Counted from the first letter of the stretch, positions 7,078 to 21,990 are shown. The stretch is 32,958 bases of DNA from Acetobacteraceae bacterium (GCA_027365195.1 DAHXNW010000011.1:1-32958); one strand, 5' to 3'. Numbers and translations: made by a program. Notes: generated from the sequence alone by a model not told the origin.

Positions 7078-8658
7078 TCAGGCGCCAGTGCTCTCGGCGA
7101 GATCGCCGAGACCATAGCGGTGCAGCTTCACATACAGGCTCTGCCGGCTGACACCGAGCATCTCGGCCGCCGAGGCGCGATTGTCGCCGGTCAGTTCGAG
7201 CGCCGCCTCGATGCACATCCGCTCGACCACATCGGTCGCCTCGCGCACCAGCTCTTTCAGCGAGACGCGCCCGATCAGCTCGGTGAGCTGCTCCATCGAG
7301 CGCGGCAACTCCCGCCCACGCTCCGCAGCGCCGACGCGCGCGACGATGCGCTCGCCGGCGCGTTCTCCCGCCCGCTCACCCATGCGCTCCCCCATGCGTT
7401 CTCCGGGGCGCTGCTCGGTCGGCAGCCGGCGGGTAACGTTGCGCACGGCAAAGCCGTAGGAGGGCTGCCCGTTGGCCACCGCGACGGCGGAAATTTCCAC
7501 CGCCGAGGCAGTACCCAACTCGCCGCGCATGGTGGTGGCGAACAACCGCACGGTGCCGCGCTGGCGCAGATTGGCCAACAGCACGCTCAGATCCACCCCC
7601 GGACGGCCGAGCCAGCGCTCCAGCGACTGCGCGCGCGCCTGCTCCTCGCTGCCCAGCTCGATCATTTCGAGGAACGCCGCATTCGCCGTCTGCACGATGC
7701 CCTCGCTATCGGTGACGACGAAGCCGTCGGGAGCCTTGTCAAGAATTTTCAGCAGCTTGGCGCCCATCTTGGAGGTCGCCGAATCGGCCTCGCCACGCGC
7801 CGCGATCAGCCGCACGAGGAAGAAGGTGCCGTTGTCCTGGCGGAACAGCGAGGCCGCGAGGCTGACCGCGCGCTTGCCGATGGCGAGCGGCACGGCGGCT
7901 TCATCGCCGCGCCCGGCGGTCTGCACCCGCGCCAGCAGAGCCTGCACGCGGGCGATGCCGGAGGTATCGAACAACTCGTCGAACGGCCGGCCGATATGGC
8001 GCTTCACCCCCTCGCCATAGAGCTTGCGGGCGGCGGGATTGGCCTCGACCACCTTATGCGTCGCCGCGTCGAGGATCATCACCGCCTCGGCGGAGGTCTC
8101 GAACAGCAGGCGATAGCGCGTCTCGACATGCTGGAGGCGCGAATAATCGCGCTCCATCGATTGCTGCGCATCCATCAGCCGCTGCTGCAGGCTCGCGATC
8201 GGGCGCAGATCACGCCCGAAGGCCACCACGCGGCCCCGCGCGCCGGCCTGCACGGCGGAATACAGCACCGGCACATCGACCGCTCTGGTGAGCGGTTGTC
8301 CGGGGACGGGGTGATTGACATGCCGCCAGCGCGGCTCGCTCTTGGAGACCGCCTCTTTCAGCAGTTGCTCGATCTTGACCCGGCTCTCGATGGTGACCGT
8401 CTCGATCCAGGGCCGGCCGATCCAGTCCGCCGAGTGCGCCAGATCCTTCGCCAGATCGTCGCTGTTGAACGCGATATCCTGCACCAGCCCATCGTGGTCG
8501 ATCACCAGTGCCATGTCGGCGGCGGCGGCGACCAGGGTTGCCGCGGAGTCGGCATCGAGGCTGCCTAGCGAACTGGCGGCACTCTTGAATGTCCTGAATG
8601 CGTTCACGAGGGACCTGACCTTTCCGTAGCGTAAATTTCCCTCCCTAGAATGCACCAT
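7078..8658 (-). CDS. ppsR: Photosynthesis repressor PpsR/CrtJ
   Basis: PpsR represses bch, crt and puc genes under oxygen or light by binding TGT-N12-ACA sites as an oligomer. The 526-residue reading has an N-terminal PAS-like region (about 38-150), a helical linker (about 155-180), PAS1 (about 181-290) and PAS2 (about 300-410). It ends in a Fis-type helix-turn-helix, ALELTGDNRASAAEMLGVSRQSLYVKLHRYGL (about 486-517). Cys482 just before the HTH corresponds to the redox-active C-terminal cysteine of CrtJ/PpsR, but no other cysteine exists in the protein. Residues 419-437 are a GER repeat insertion. The start is uncertain: the first 17 codons use AT-rich codons unlike the rest and no ribosome site precedes ATG 8658, so GTG at 8607 is a real alternative. 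It lies 18 bp after ppaA. Confidence 0.95.
   Translation of the reverse strand: MVHSREGNLRYGKVRSLVNAFRTFKSAASSLGSLDADSAATLVAAAADMALVIDHDGLVQDIAFNSDDLAKDLAHSADWIGRPWIETVTIESRVKIEQLLKEAVSKSEPRWRHVNHPVPGQPLTRAVDVPVLYSAVQAGARGRVVAFGRDLRPIASLQQRLMDAQQSMERDYSRLQHVETRYRLLFETSAEAVMILDAATHKVVEANPAARKLYGEGVKRHIGRPFDELFDTSGIARVQALLARVQTAGRGDEAAVPLAIGKRAVSLAASLFRQDNGTFFLVRLIAARGEADSATSKMGAKLLKILDKAPDGFVVTDSEGIVQTANAAFLEMIELGSEEQARAQSLERWLGRPGVDLSVLLANLRQRGTVRLFATTMRGELGTASAVEISAVAVANGQPSYGFAVRNVTRRLPTEQRPGERMGERMGERAGERAGERIVARVGAAERGRELPRSMEQLTELIGRVSLKELVREATDVVERMCIEAALELTGDNRASAAEMLGVSRQSLYVKLHRYGLGDLAESTGA
7348..7404 (-). repeat. GER tandem repeat in the PpsR linker
   Basis: Five near-identical units (GERM, GERM, GERA, GERA, GER) at PpsR residues 419-437 are encoded by a degenerate 12-bp tandem repeat. 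It lies between the second PAS domain and the DNA-binding helix-turn-helix. A charged, probably helical or flexible spacer results. Confidence 0.85.
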
Positions 8659-8676
8659 GATTTATTGCGGCTCTCT

Positions 8677-9618
8677 TTAACGGGTAATCGTGCGGGCGGC
8701 GAGAAGCTGTTCGGCGCAGAGTGTCGCCTGCCGTCCGTCCGCCGCGGTGCCATCCGCGCCGACCGCCGCGGCGAGTTCCGGATGCTCGCGGAACAGCGGC
8801 CCCCCGACCATCACCGCGATGTCGTGGTTGCGCGAGAGCCGCCGTACCATGCGGATGCTGCTCGCCATCGTCTCCAATTGCGTCTGACAGCCTGTGGAGA
8901 AGCCGATCAGCGCGAAATGCTCCTGGCGCACCATGCGGCGCAGCGTGTCCAGCGAGTCGATCGCACCGCTCGACACCGCCCATCCGGCACGCCGGAAAAA
9001 GGCGGCGACCACCGTCAGGCCGAAAGAGTGCTGCTCCCCCGGCAATGGCACCAGCAGCACACGCGCCGCATGCGCCGCCACATTGGCCTCGCCCGCGATT
9101 TCGCTCTGAAACGCCGCGCCGAAGCCGTGCACCATGTGGTGCAGCCGCAATAGCGCGATGCTGACATCCGAGAATACGCACCGATCGTCCTCCCATAATT
9201 CGCCGAGATGCCGCGCGGCTGGTGCCAGAACTTCGAGATAGACACGCTCGAGGCTCAGCCCGCGCCGGCGCAGATCGTCGATGAAGCCGTGTGAGCCGCT
9301 CTCGTCCGCCGCCAGCACCAATGTGGTGAAGGCGTCGATCTCGGCCGCCGCCGGTGCGAGCACCAGCGCGGGCGATGCGACCACCAGCGGCACCGCCGCC
9401 GCCGCGTCGGCGAGGCGATGCGCGCGCACCATCCGTGGGAACACCTCGGTCTCGATCGCGCGGGTGAGCACCGCGAGCCGGCGGTCGGCGCCATCGCTGG
9501 AAGCACCGCGTGCCCGTGACGTGGAGCGGCCCTCCGACGCGCGACGGCCTTCGAGCGACCAGGGTTCCGCACCCTGCCAGAAGTGATGTCCACTGTCCTG
9601 ATGCACACGCTCAGACAT
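8677..9618 (-). CDS. ppaA: Cobalamin-binding antirepressor PpaA/AerR
   Basis: PpaA/AerR binds a cobalamin and modulates CrtJ/PpsR, giving light-dependent control of photosynthesis genes. The 313-residue product has a helical region with LEVLAPAARHLGELWEDDRCVFSDVSIALLRLHHMVHGF (about 129-166). A B12-type Rossmann domain with the EQHSFG motif (195-200) follows; its His197 would be the axial cobalt ligand. Then come IGFSTGCQTQLE and AVMVGGPLF. The N-terminal 45 residues are low-complexity and not conserved in my memory of the family. I chose ATG at 9618 over ATG at 9633: GGGAGG lies just upstream, and 9633 would fall before the start point predicted from the -10 at 9636-9641. It heads the operon and lies 18 bp before ppsR. 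Confidence 0.92.
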   Translation of the reverse strand: MSERVHQDSGHHFWQGAEPWSLEGRRASEGRSTSRARGASSDGADRRLAVLTRAIETEVFPRMVRAHRLADAAAAVPLVVASPALVLAPAAAEIDAFTTLVLAADESGSHGFIDDLRRRGLSLERVYLEVLAPAARHLGELWEDDRCVFSDVSIALLRLHHMVHGFGAAFQSEIAGEANVAAHAARVLLVPLPGEQHSFGLTVVAAFFRRAGWAVSSGAIDSLDTLRRMVRQEHFALIGFSTGCQTQLETMASSIRMVRRLSRNHDIAVMVGGPLFREHPELAAAVGADGTAADGRQATLCAEQLLAARTITR

Positions 9619-9635
9619 TCCTGCCTCCCTCATGA

Positions 9636-9664
9636 GTTAAAATCGACCGGCGACGGTATGTCAA
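9636..9664 (-). promoter_or_regulatory. Sigma-70-type promoter of ppaA
   Basis: On the minus strand a perfect TTGACA (9664-9659) is followed after 17 bp by TTTAAC (9641-9636). The predicted start near 9630 gives a leader of about 12 nt containing GGGAGG before the ATG at 9618. The -35 hexamer is part of the PpsR-type palindrome at 9659-9676, so repressor binding would block polymerase. Confidence 0.6.
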
Positions 9665-9676
9665 GCTAAATTGACG
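9659..9676. promoter_or_regulatory. PpsR/CrtJ operator, near-perfect
   Basis: TGTCAA-N6-TTGACG is a TGT-N12-ACG palindrome, one base from the TGT-N12-ACA consensus, with symmetry extended to six bases per arm. It covers the ppaA -35 box. Confidence 0.65.
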
Positions 9677-9692
9677 TTCCATTTGCTTGACA
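9675..9692. promoter_or_regulatory. Second PpsR/CrtJ-type half-overlapping operator
   Basis: CGT-N12-ACA overlaps the previous site by two bases. Together the sites form a larger dyad, TGTCAAGC (9659-9666) and GCTTGACA (9685-9692), separated by 18 bp. Confidence 0.5.
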
Positions 9693-9937
9693 CTCGAAAT
9701 CGAAGCTGCGTAAGCTGATCCTCGTTGAGATGTCCTGCCTTGATGTGATTGGCGGAATAGCTCTTCAGGCTTTGAGAAGAATCGAACCGGCGACTGACGA
9801 TCCAGACACAAAACGGCGTCGGCGGAGATAAAATTCCCCTGCTCATCGCAGGGTCTCTGTCGGAAGCGGCGATACGGCACGGCGCGGTCGGCGACTGGAT
9901 CGGGAAGCGAAACCCGGAGGCGAGGAGATGTCAAGCC

Positions 9938-11808
<1,871 letters not shown>

Positions 11809-11810
11809 CG

Positions 11811-13326
11811 ATGCAACTCACCCTCTGGACCTACGAAGGCCCGCCACATGTCGGTGCGATGCGCGTCGCGAGTGCGATGCGCGGCGTGCATTTTGTGTTG
11901 CACGCGCCGCAGGGCGACACCTATGCCGATCTGCTGTTCACCATGATCGAGCGCCGCGCCGCCCGCCCGCCCGTCACCTACACCACGTTTCAGGCGCGCG
12001 ATCTCGGCGGCGATACGGCGGAGCTGTTCAAGAGCGCGGCGCGCGAGGCGTATGAGCGCTTCCAGCCGGATCTGCTGCTGGTGGGTGCCTCCTGCACCGC
12101 CGAATTGATCCAGGACGATCCGGGCGGCCTCGCGCGCGCCCTTGCTCTGCCGATCCCGGTGGTGGCGCTCGAACTGCCGGCCTATCAGCGCAAGGAGGAT
12201 TGGGGCGCTGCCGAGACATTCTATCAACTGGTGCGCGCCTGCGTTCGCCCCGCCCCCCGCGCGCCGCGCGTGGCCGGCCGGCCGGCGCGCTGCAACATCC
12301 TCGGCCCCACGTCCCTCGGCTTTCGCCATCGCGACGATGTGCGCGAGGTCTCTGGCCTGCTCGCGGCCCTTGGCGTGGAGATCGGCGTGATCGCCCCGCT
12401 CGGCGCCAGCCCGGCCGATCTGGCGCGGCTCGGCGAGGCGGATTTCAACATCGCGCTGTATCCGGAAATCGCCGGCACGGCGGCGCAATGGCTGCACCGC
12501 AACTGCGGCCAGCCCACGGTTCGCACGATCCCGATCGGCCTTGGCGCGACGCGCGACTTCATCGCCGAGGTGGCGGCGCTCGCCGGGGTCGATCCGGCGC
12601 CGCTGCTCGCCGGGGAGGCTGCGCGGAGTGCATGGTATGCGCGATCGGTCGATTCCAACTATCTGACCGGCAAGCGCGTGTTCATCTTCGGCGATGCGAC
12701 GCACGCGATCGCCGCGGCGCGGGTGGCGCGCGAGGAACTCGGCTTCGCCGTCGTCGGGCTGGGCAGCTACGCGCGCGGCTTTGCCCGTGAGATGCGCGAG
12801 GCGGCGGCCAGCCATGGCATCGAGGCGCTGATCACCGACGATTACCTGGCGGTGGAGGCGGCGGTCGCGGCGGCGCAGCCCGAACTGGTGCTGGGCACGC
12901 AGATGGAGCGCCACATCGCCAAGCGGCTCGGCATTCCCTGCGCGGTGATCTCCGCCCCGGTGCATGTGCAGGATTTCCCGGCGCGCTACTCGCCGCAGAT
13001 GGGCTTCGAGGGCGCGAACGTGCTCTTCGACAGTTGGGTGCATCCGCTGATGATGGGGCTGGAGGAGCATCTGCTCGGCATGTTCCGCGACGATCGGGAA
13101 TTCCATGACGGCGCCGGCCCGTCGCATCTCGGCCATACTGCCCCCAAACTGGTCGATAGGGTGCCGGTCGAGGCTGCCCCGGCCGATGAGGCTTTGTCGT
13201 GGGCCGCAGATGCGGAGCGCGAGATGCAGCGCATCCCCTTCTTCGTGCGCGGCAAGGCCCGGCGCAATACCGAGCGGTTCGCGCAGGAGCGCGGCATCGC
13301 AACCATCACCATGGACACGCTCTATG

Positions 13327-13352
<26 letters not shown>
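11811..13352 (+). CDS. bchB: Light-independent protochlorophyllide reductase subunit BchB
   Basis: The 513-residue partner of BchN begins [20 protein letters not shown] two bases after the bchN stop. Asp36 in [12 protein letters not shown] corresponds to the unusual aspartate ligand of the NB 4Fe-4S cluster. Further family segments are [43 protein letters not shown], and [46 protein letters not shown]. The C-terminal domain [28 protein letters not shown], which helps bind substrate, is complete. The last 26 bases overlap the start of bchH. Confidence 0.97.
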
Positions 13353-17923
<4,571 letters not shown>

Positions 17924-17924
<1 letters not shown>

Positions 17925-18625
17925 TGGGCGCACTCACCTATCAGGAGCGGCGCGGACGGATCGAGACCTATTTCGACCGCACCGCCGCCGATGCCTGGGC
18001 GCGGCTCACCTCCGATGCCCCGCTCGGGCGCATCCGTGCCACGGTGCGCGCCGGGCGGGAGGCGATGCGCGCGACACTGCTCGACTGGCTGCCCGCCGAT
18101 CTGTCGGGCCACCGGCTGCTCGATGCCGGCTGCGGCACCGGGGCGCTCGCGGTGGCGGCGGCGCGGCGCGGCGCGGAGGTGGTTGCGATCGACATCTCGC
18201 CGACGCTGATCCACCTCGCCAACGAACGCGTGCCCGACGATCTGGCGCCCGGCATGGTGCGCTTTCTGGTCGGTGATCTGCTCGACCCCGCGCTCGGCCG
18301 CTTCGATTACGTGGTGGCGATGGATTCGCTGATCCATTATCCGCCGGCCGAGATCGCCCGCATGCTGGCCGCCCTCGCCGCGCGCACCGAGGCGGCGGTG
18401 CTGGCCACTTTCGTGCCGCGCACGCCGATGCTCGCCGTGATGCACGCCGCCGGGCGGCTGTTTCCGCGCGGCGAGCGCGCGCCGGCGGTGGAGCCGGTGA
18501 GCGAGGCGGCGCTACGCCGGCGGCTCCGCGCGGCACCCGGCCTCGCCGGCTGGCAGATCGCGCGCACGCGGCGGGTGAGCGGGGGGTTCTACACCTCGCA
18601 GGCGATCGAAATGGTGCCGGCATGA
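17924..18625 (+). CDS. bchM: Mg-protoporphyrin IX O-methyltransferase BchM
   Basis: BchM methylates the ring C propionate of Mg-protoporphyrin IX with S-adenosylmethionine, preparing it for the cyclase. The 233-residue product begins YQERRGRIETYFDRTAADAW, a typical BchM opening, followed by RLLDAGCGTGALAVAAARRGAEVVAIDIS (SAM motif I) and YVVAMDSLIHYP. The end, RVSGGFYTSQAIEMVPA, is also typical. ATG 17924 shares a base with the bchL stop (TGATG); GTG 17921 is an alternative one codon earlier. It is coupled to lhaA by ATGA. Confidence 0.96.
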
Positions 18626-20070
18626 GCACGCTCGATATGACAGCGGTGAATGCGCGGCTGGCCCGCGCCTGGGTATGGATCGGCCCGCGTTTTCTGCCGT
18701 TCGCCGATGTCGCGAGCGCCGAGGTGCCGCTTTCGCGGCTTTTGCGCCTGTCGCTGTTTCAGGTCAGCGTGGGGATGGCGGCGGTGCTGCTGATCGGCAC
18801 GCTGAACCGGGTGATGATCGTGGAATTGGGCGTGCCGGCCTGGCTGGTGGCGCTGATGGTTTCGTTGCCGCTGGTGTTCGCCCCGGCGCGCGCGCTGGTG
18901 GGGTTTCGCTCCGACACCCATCGCTCGGTGCTCGGCTGGAAGCGGGTGCCGTATCTGTGGCTCGGCACGCTGGCGCAGTTCGGCGGGCTTGCGATCATGC
19001 CGTTCGCGCTGATCGTGCTGTCGGGCGATTCCAACGGGCCGCCGATCATCGGCCAGATCGGTGCGGCGCTGGCCTTCCTGCTGCTCGGCGCCGGCATGCA
19101 CACGACGCAGACGGTGGGCCTGGCACTCGCCACCGACATCACCCCGCCGTCCGCCCATTCGCGCGTGGTGACGCTGCTCTGCGTCATGCTGGTGGTGGGG
19201 ATGGTGCTGAGTGCGGTGATCTTCGGCCTGCTGCTCGCGCATTTCAGCGAGGTCCGGCTGATCCAGGTGATCCAGGGAGCCGCGCTGAGCACCATGCTGC
19301 TCAATCTGCTGGCACTGTGGAAGCAAGAGGCGCGCGACCCCTCGCGCACCCCGATGGACCGCGCGCGGCCCGCGTTTCGCGACTCCTGGCGCGCGCTGCG
19401 CGGCGAGGCCGGGGCGGTGCGCCGGCTGGTCGCCGTCGGTCTCGGCACCGTCGCCTTCAGCATGCAGGACGTGCTGCTGGAACCGTATGGCGGGCAGATC
19501 CTGCATCTGCCGGTCGGCATGACGACGCGGCTCACCGCCCTGCTGGCGCTCGGCGGCATCGTGGGCTTCGCGTTGGGCGCCTGGGCGCTGGCGCGCGAGG
19601 TCGATCGCTATCGGCTGGCCGGTGGCGGCGGGCTGATCGGGCTGCTCGCGTTCTCGGCGGTAATTTTCGCCGCCCCGCTCGACTCCGCCGCCTTGTTCGC
19701 TCTCGGCATCGCGCTGATCGGCTGCGGCGCGGCGATTTTCGGCCTCGGCACGCTGAGTGCCGCGATGGCGCGCGCCGATGCCGGGCAGACCGGGTTGGCG
19801 CTCGGCACCTGGGGCGCGGTGCAGGCTTCGGCCGCCGGGGTCGCGATCGCCTTTGGCGGGCTGCTGCACGATGCGCTCGCACAGTTCGCCGCGCGCGGCG
19901 CGCTGGGGCAGACGCTCGCCACTCCGGCAACCGGCTATGAATGTGTCTATCTGCTCGAAATCGTCCTGCTGTTCGCGACCCTCGCGGCACTCGGCCCGCT
20001 GGTGCGTCCGGCGGGCGAGCGGGCCGCGTCCACCACGGCGCGGTTGCGCCTTGCCGAATTTCCCCGTTAA
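18622..20070 (+). CDS. lhaA: Light-harvesting complex assembly protein LhaA (PucC family)
   Basis: LhaA is a 12-helix PucC-family membrane protein that helps assemble light-harvesting complex 1 around the reaction centre. The 482-residue product contains FLPFADVASAEVPLSRLLRLSLFQVSVGM and LLIGTLNRVMIVELGVPAWLVALMVSLPL. FRSDTHRSVLGWKRVPYLWLGT and FSMQDVLLEPYGGQILHLPVG follow, all strong LhaA/PucC signatures. Its location between bchM and puhA is the standard one. It overlaps bchM by ATGA and ends 24 bp before puhA. In Rhodobacter the puhA promoter lies inside this gene; I could not identify one here. Confidence 0.95.
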   Translation: MSTLDMTAVNARLARAWVWIGPRFLPFADVASAEVPLSRLLRLSLFQVSVGMAAVLLIGTLNRVMIVELGVPAWLVALMVSLPLVFAPARALVGFRSDTHRSVLGWKRVPYLWLGTLAQFGGLAIMPFALIVLSGDSNGPPIIGQIGAALAFLLLGAGMHTTQTVGLALATDITPPSAHSRVVTLLCVMLVVGMVLSAVIFGLLLAHFSEVRLIQVIQGAALSTMLLNLLALWKQEARDPSRTPMDRARPAFRDSWRALRGEAGAVRRLVAVGLGTVAFSMQDVLLEPYGGQILHLPVGMTTRLTALLALGGIVGFALGAWALAREVDRYRLAGGGGLIGLLAFSAVIFAAPLDSAALFALGIALIGCGAAIFGLGTLSAAMARADAGQTGLALGTWGAVQASAAGVAIAFGGLLHDALAQFAARGALGQTLATPATGYECVYLLEIVLLFATLAALGPLVRPAGERAASTTARLRLAEFPR

Positions 20071-20094
20071 CGTCGCAGCCTTGGGAGGCACGCC

Positions 20095-20889
20095 ATGCAC
20101 ACCGGCGCTATCACCAGCTACATCGATGTGGCCCAGCTCACGCTCTACGGCTTCTGGGCGTTTTTTGCCGGGCTGATCCTCTATCTGCGCCGCGAGGACA
20201 AGCGCGAGGGCTACCCGCTGGTCTCCGAGCGGTCCGCGACGATCCCGGTGGTCGGCTTCCCGCCGCTGCCGTCGGCGAAGACCTTCATCCTGCCGCATGG
20301 CGGTACGGCGGAGGCCCCGCGCACCGAAGCCGCTGCCTCCCTCGGCGGCCGCGCGACACCGGCCGCCACCTGGCCCGGCGCGCCGTTGCAGCCGACCGGC
20401 AACCCGATGCGCGAGGGGATTGGGCCGGCCGCCTTCGCCCATCGCGCCGAGACGCCCGATCTGTCGGCCGAGGAGGGGATGCCGAAGATCGTGCCGTTGC
20501 GCATCGCCACCGAATTCTCGCTCGCCGAGGAAGACCCCGACCCGCGCGGCATGAGCGTGCTCGGCGCCGACGGCAAGGTAGCCGGCACGGTGTGCGACGT
20601 CTGGATCGACTGGGCGGACATGCTGGTGCGCTATCTGGAGGTGGAGATCGGTGCTGGCAGCGCCTCTGGCATGGGGGCGAAGCGGGTGATCCTGCCGATC
20701 AATTTCACCCGCATCAGCGCCGATGCGCGGCAGGTGCGGGTGCATACCATCCTCGCCGAGCAGTTCGGCGATGTGCCGGCGCTGCGCAATCCCGATCAGA
20801 TCACGCTGCGCGAGGAGGACCGCATCACCGCCTATTACGGCGGCGGGCAGATGTATGCGACGCCGGCGCGTCTGGGGCCGCTGCTGTGA
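20095..20889 (+). CDS. puhA: Photosynthetic reaction centre H subunit PuhA
   Basis: The H subunit caps the cytoplasmic face of the L-M reaction centre and guides protons to the secondary quinone. The 264-residue protein has one N-terminal transmembrane helix (about residues 12-31) followed by the signature LRREDKREGYPL. The globular domain shows PDLSAEEGMPKIVPLRIATEFSLAEEDPDPRGM and GVVAGT-like GKVAGTVCDVWIDWADMLVRYLEVEI, then ITLREEDRITAYYGGGQMYATP. A GGGAGG ribosome site lies just before the ATG. It forms a GTGA overlap with puhB. The partner genes pufLM are not in this window. Confidence 0.98.
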   Translation: MHTGAITSYIDVAQLTLYGFWAFFAGLILYLRREDKREGYPLVSERSATIPVVGFPPLPSAKTFILPHGGTAEAPRTEAAASLGGRATPAATWPGAPLQPTGNPMREGIGPAAFAHRAETPDLSAEEGMPKIVPLRIATEFSLAEEDPDPRGMSVLGADGKVAGTVCDVWIDWADMLVRYLEVEIGAGSASGMGAKRVILPINFTRISADARQVRVHTILAEQFGDVPALRNPDQITLREEDRITAYYGGGQMYATPARLGPLL

Positions 20890-21533
20890 GCCGGCCCGAC
20901 CCTGCCGCGACGCTGGACGAGCGGCGCCCGCGCGGTCTGCCGGGGCCGTTGCCGGCGGGTGAGCGGCTGCTGTGGCAAGGCACGCCGCGCTTTGCCGCCC
21001 TGCTGCGCCGGCCGTTCCATCTGCGCGCGGTGGCAATCTATTTCGCATTGCTGATGCTCTGGAGCGGGTTCTCGCGCCTGCATGACGGGGCGACGGCCGC
21101 GGTGGCGGCCAAGGCGGCGCTGTGGCTCGCCCTGCTCGGCCTCGCCGCGCTGGCGTTGCTCGCGCTGCTCGCCTGGCTGATCGCGCGCAGCACCGTCTAT
21201 TCCATCACCAACCGCCGCGTGCTTCTGCACTTCGGCGTGGCGCTGGAGATGACGCTCAATCTGCCGCTGTCGGACATCGAGGCGGTGGCGGTGGGCAAGC
21301 GCGCCGATGGCAGTGGCGATCTGCTGCTCACCCTGCCGCGCACGCCGCGCCTTGGTTATCTGGTGCTGTGGCCGCATGTGCGGCCGTGGCATTTCACCCG
21401 CACCCAGCCGCTGTTGCGCGGGCTGGCCGATGCCGCCGAAGCCGGCGCGATTCTCGCCGAGGCAGTGGCCGCGACGCTCGATGTGGCGCGACCGATCCGC
21501 GCCGTGCCGCAGCGCCACCGCGCGGCGGCCTGA
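20886..21533 (+). CDS. puhB: Photosynthetic complex assembly protein PuhB
   Basis: PuhB is a membrane protein that helps reaction-centre assembly, probably acting with PuhA. The 215-residue reading starts at GTG 20886, overlapping the puhA stop. It contains LPAGERLLWQGTPRFAALLRRPFHLRAVAIYF, two or three hydrophobic segments, and a PH-like core STVYSITNRRVLLHFGVALEMTLNLPLSDIEAV. The closing part is TRTQPLLRGLADAAEAGAIL. These are standard PuhB features and the length is normal. The longer in-frame reading upstream is puhA in a different frame. It is followed by puhC after 10 bp. Confidence 0.93.
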   Translation: MSRPDPAATLDERRPRGLPGPLPAGERLLWQGTPRFAALLRRPFHLRAVAIYFALLMLWSGFSRLHDGATAAVAAKAALWLALLGLAALALLALLAWLIARSTVYSITNRRVLLHFGVALEMTLNLPLSDIEAVAVGKRADGSGDLLLTLPRTPRLGYLVLWPHVRPWHFTRTQPLLRGLADAAEAGAILAEAVAATLDVARPIRAVPQRHRAAA

Positions 21534-21543
21534 GGAGGACGGG

Positions 21544-21990
21544 ATGGCAGAGACCGCACCCCAGCGGAGTTTCCCCTTGGGTCCGTTGCTCGGCGCGGCG
21601 GCGGTACTCGCGCTGGCGGTGGCTGCGGCCGGCACCGGGCGGGTGATCGGCGCCGGGCCCGTGTTGCCGCCGGCTTCGGTGCTGGCGGCGCGGGCGATCC
21701 GCTTCGCCGATCTGCCCGATGGCGGCATCGCGGTGAGCGATGCGCGCGACGGCCATCGCGTCGGCTACGTCGCCGCCGAGGCGGACGGTTTTCTGCGCGC
21801 CAGCGTGCGCGGGCTGGTGCAGGCTCGCAAGCAGGCAGGGCAGGGGCCGGCGGTACCGTTCGAGCTCACCCAATGGTCGGACGGACGGCTGACGCTCGAT
21901 GACCCGACGACCAGGCGGCGGATCGACCTCGAAGCCTTCGGCCCGACCAATGCCGCCCGCTTCGCCCGTCTGCTCGCCGGCGCGCCATGA
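21544..21990 (+). CDS. puhC: Photosynthetic complex assembly protein PuhC
   Basis: The 148-residue product has a single N-terminal membrane helix (about 14-33) and then a domain likely to lie in the periplasm. That domain contains IRFADLPDGGIAVSDARDGHRVGYVAAEADGFLRASVRGL, a recognisable PuhC stretch, and ends FGPTNAARFARLLAG. PuhC influences reaction-centre/LH1 organisation in Rhodobacter capsulatus. ATG 21544 is supported by GAGGAGGACGGG immediately upstream. The stop overlaps the next small gene by ATGA. Confidence 0.9.
   Translation: MAETAPQRSFPLGPLLGAAAVLALAVAAAGTGRVIGAGPVLPPASVLAARAIRFADLPDGGIAVSDARDGHRVGYVAAEADGFLRASVRGLVQARKQAGQGPAVPFELTQWSDGRLTLDDPTTRRRIDLEAFGPTNAARFARLLAGAP

Larger units (their letters stand above)
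9619..9937. promoter_or_regulatory. Divergent ppaA-bchF control region
   Basis: These roughly 320 bp between the two divergent operons hold no convincing gene and are more AT-rich than the flanks. The end near ppaA carries a promoter overlapped by two operator-like palindromes (9659-9692). The end near bchF carries a perfect TGT-N12-ACA palindrome (9929-9946) over the start codon, and a strong Shine-Dalgarno stretch (9916-9927). I see nothing definite in 9700-9915, and no convincing -10/-35 pair for bchF. Confidence 0.75.

Noticed and set aside
9661-9846. 61-codon minus-strand frame in the ppaA-bchF intergenic region
   Set aside because: It ends within the operator array, has no convincing ribosome site and no recognisable sequence; mixed composition suggests regulatory DNA.
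18589-21048. Open frame of about 820 codons on the minus strand across lhaA-puhA-puhB
   Set aside because: Antisense to clear genes; Q/H/R-rich composition is typical of reversed GC-rich coding sequence.
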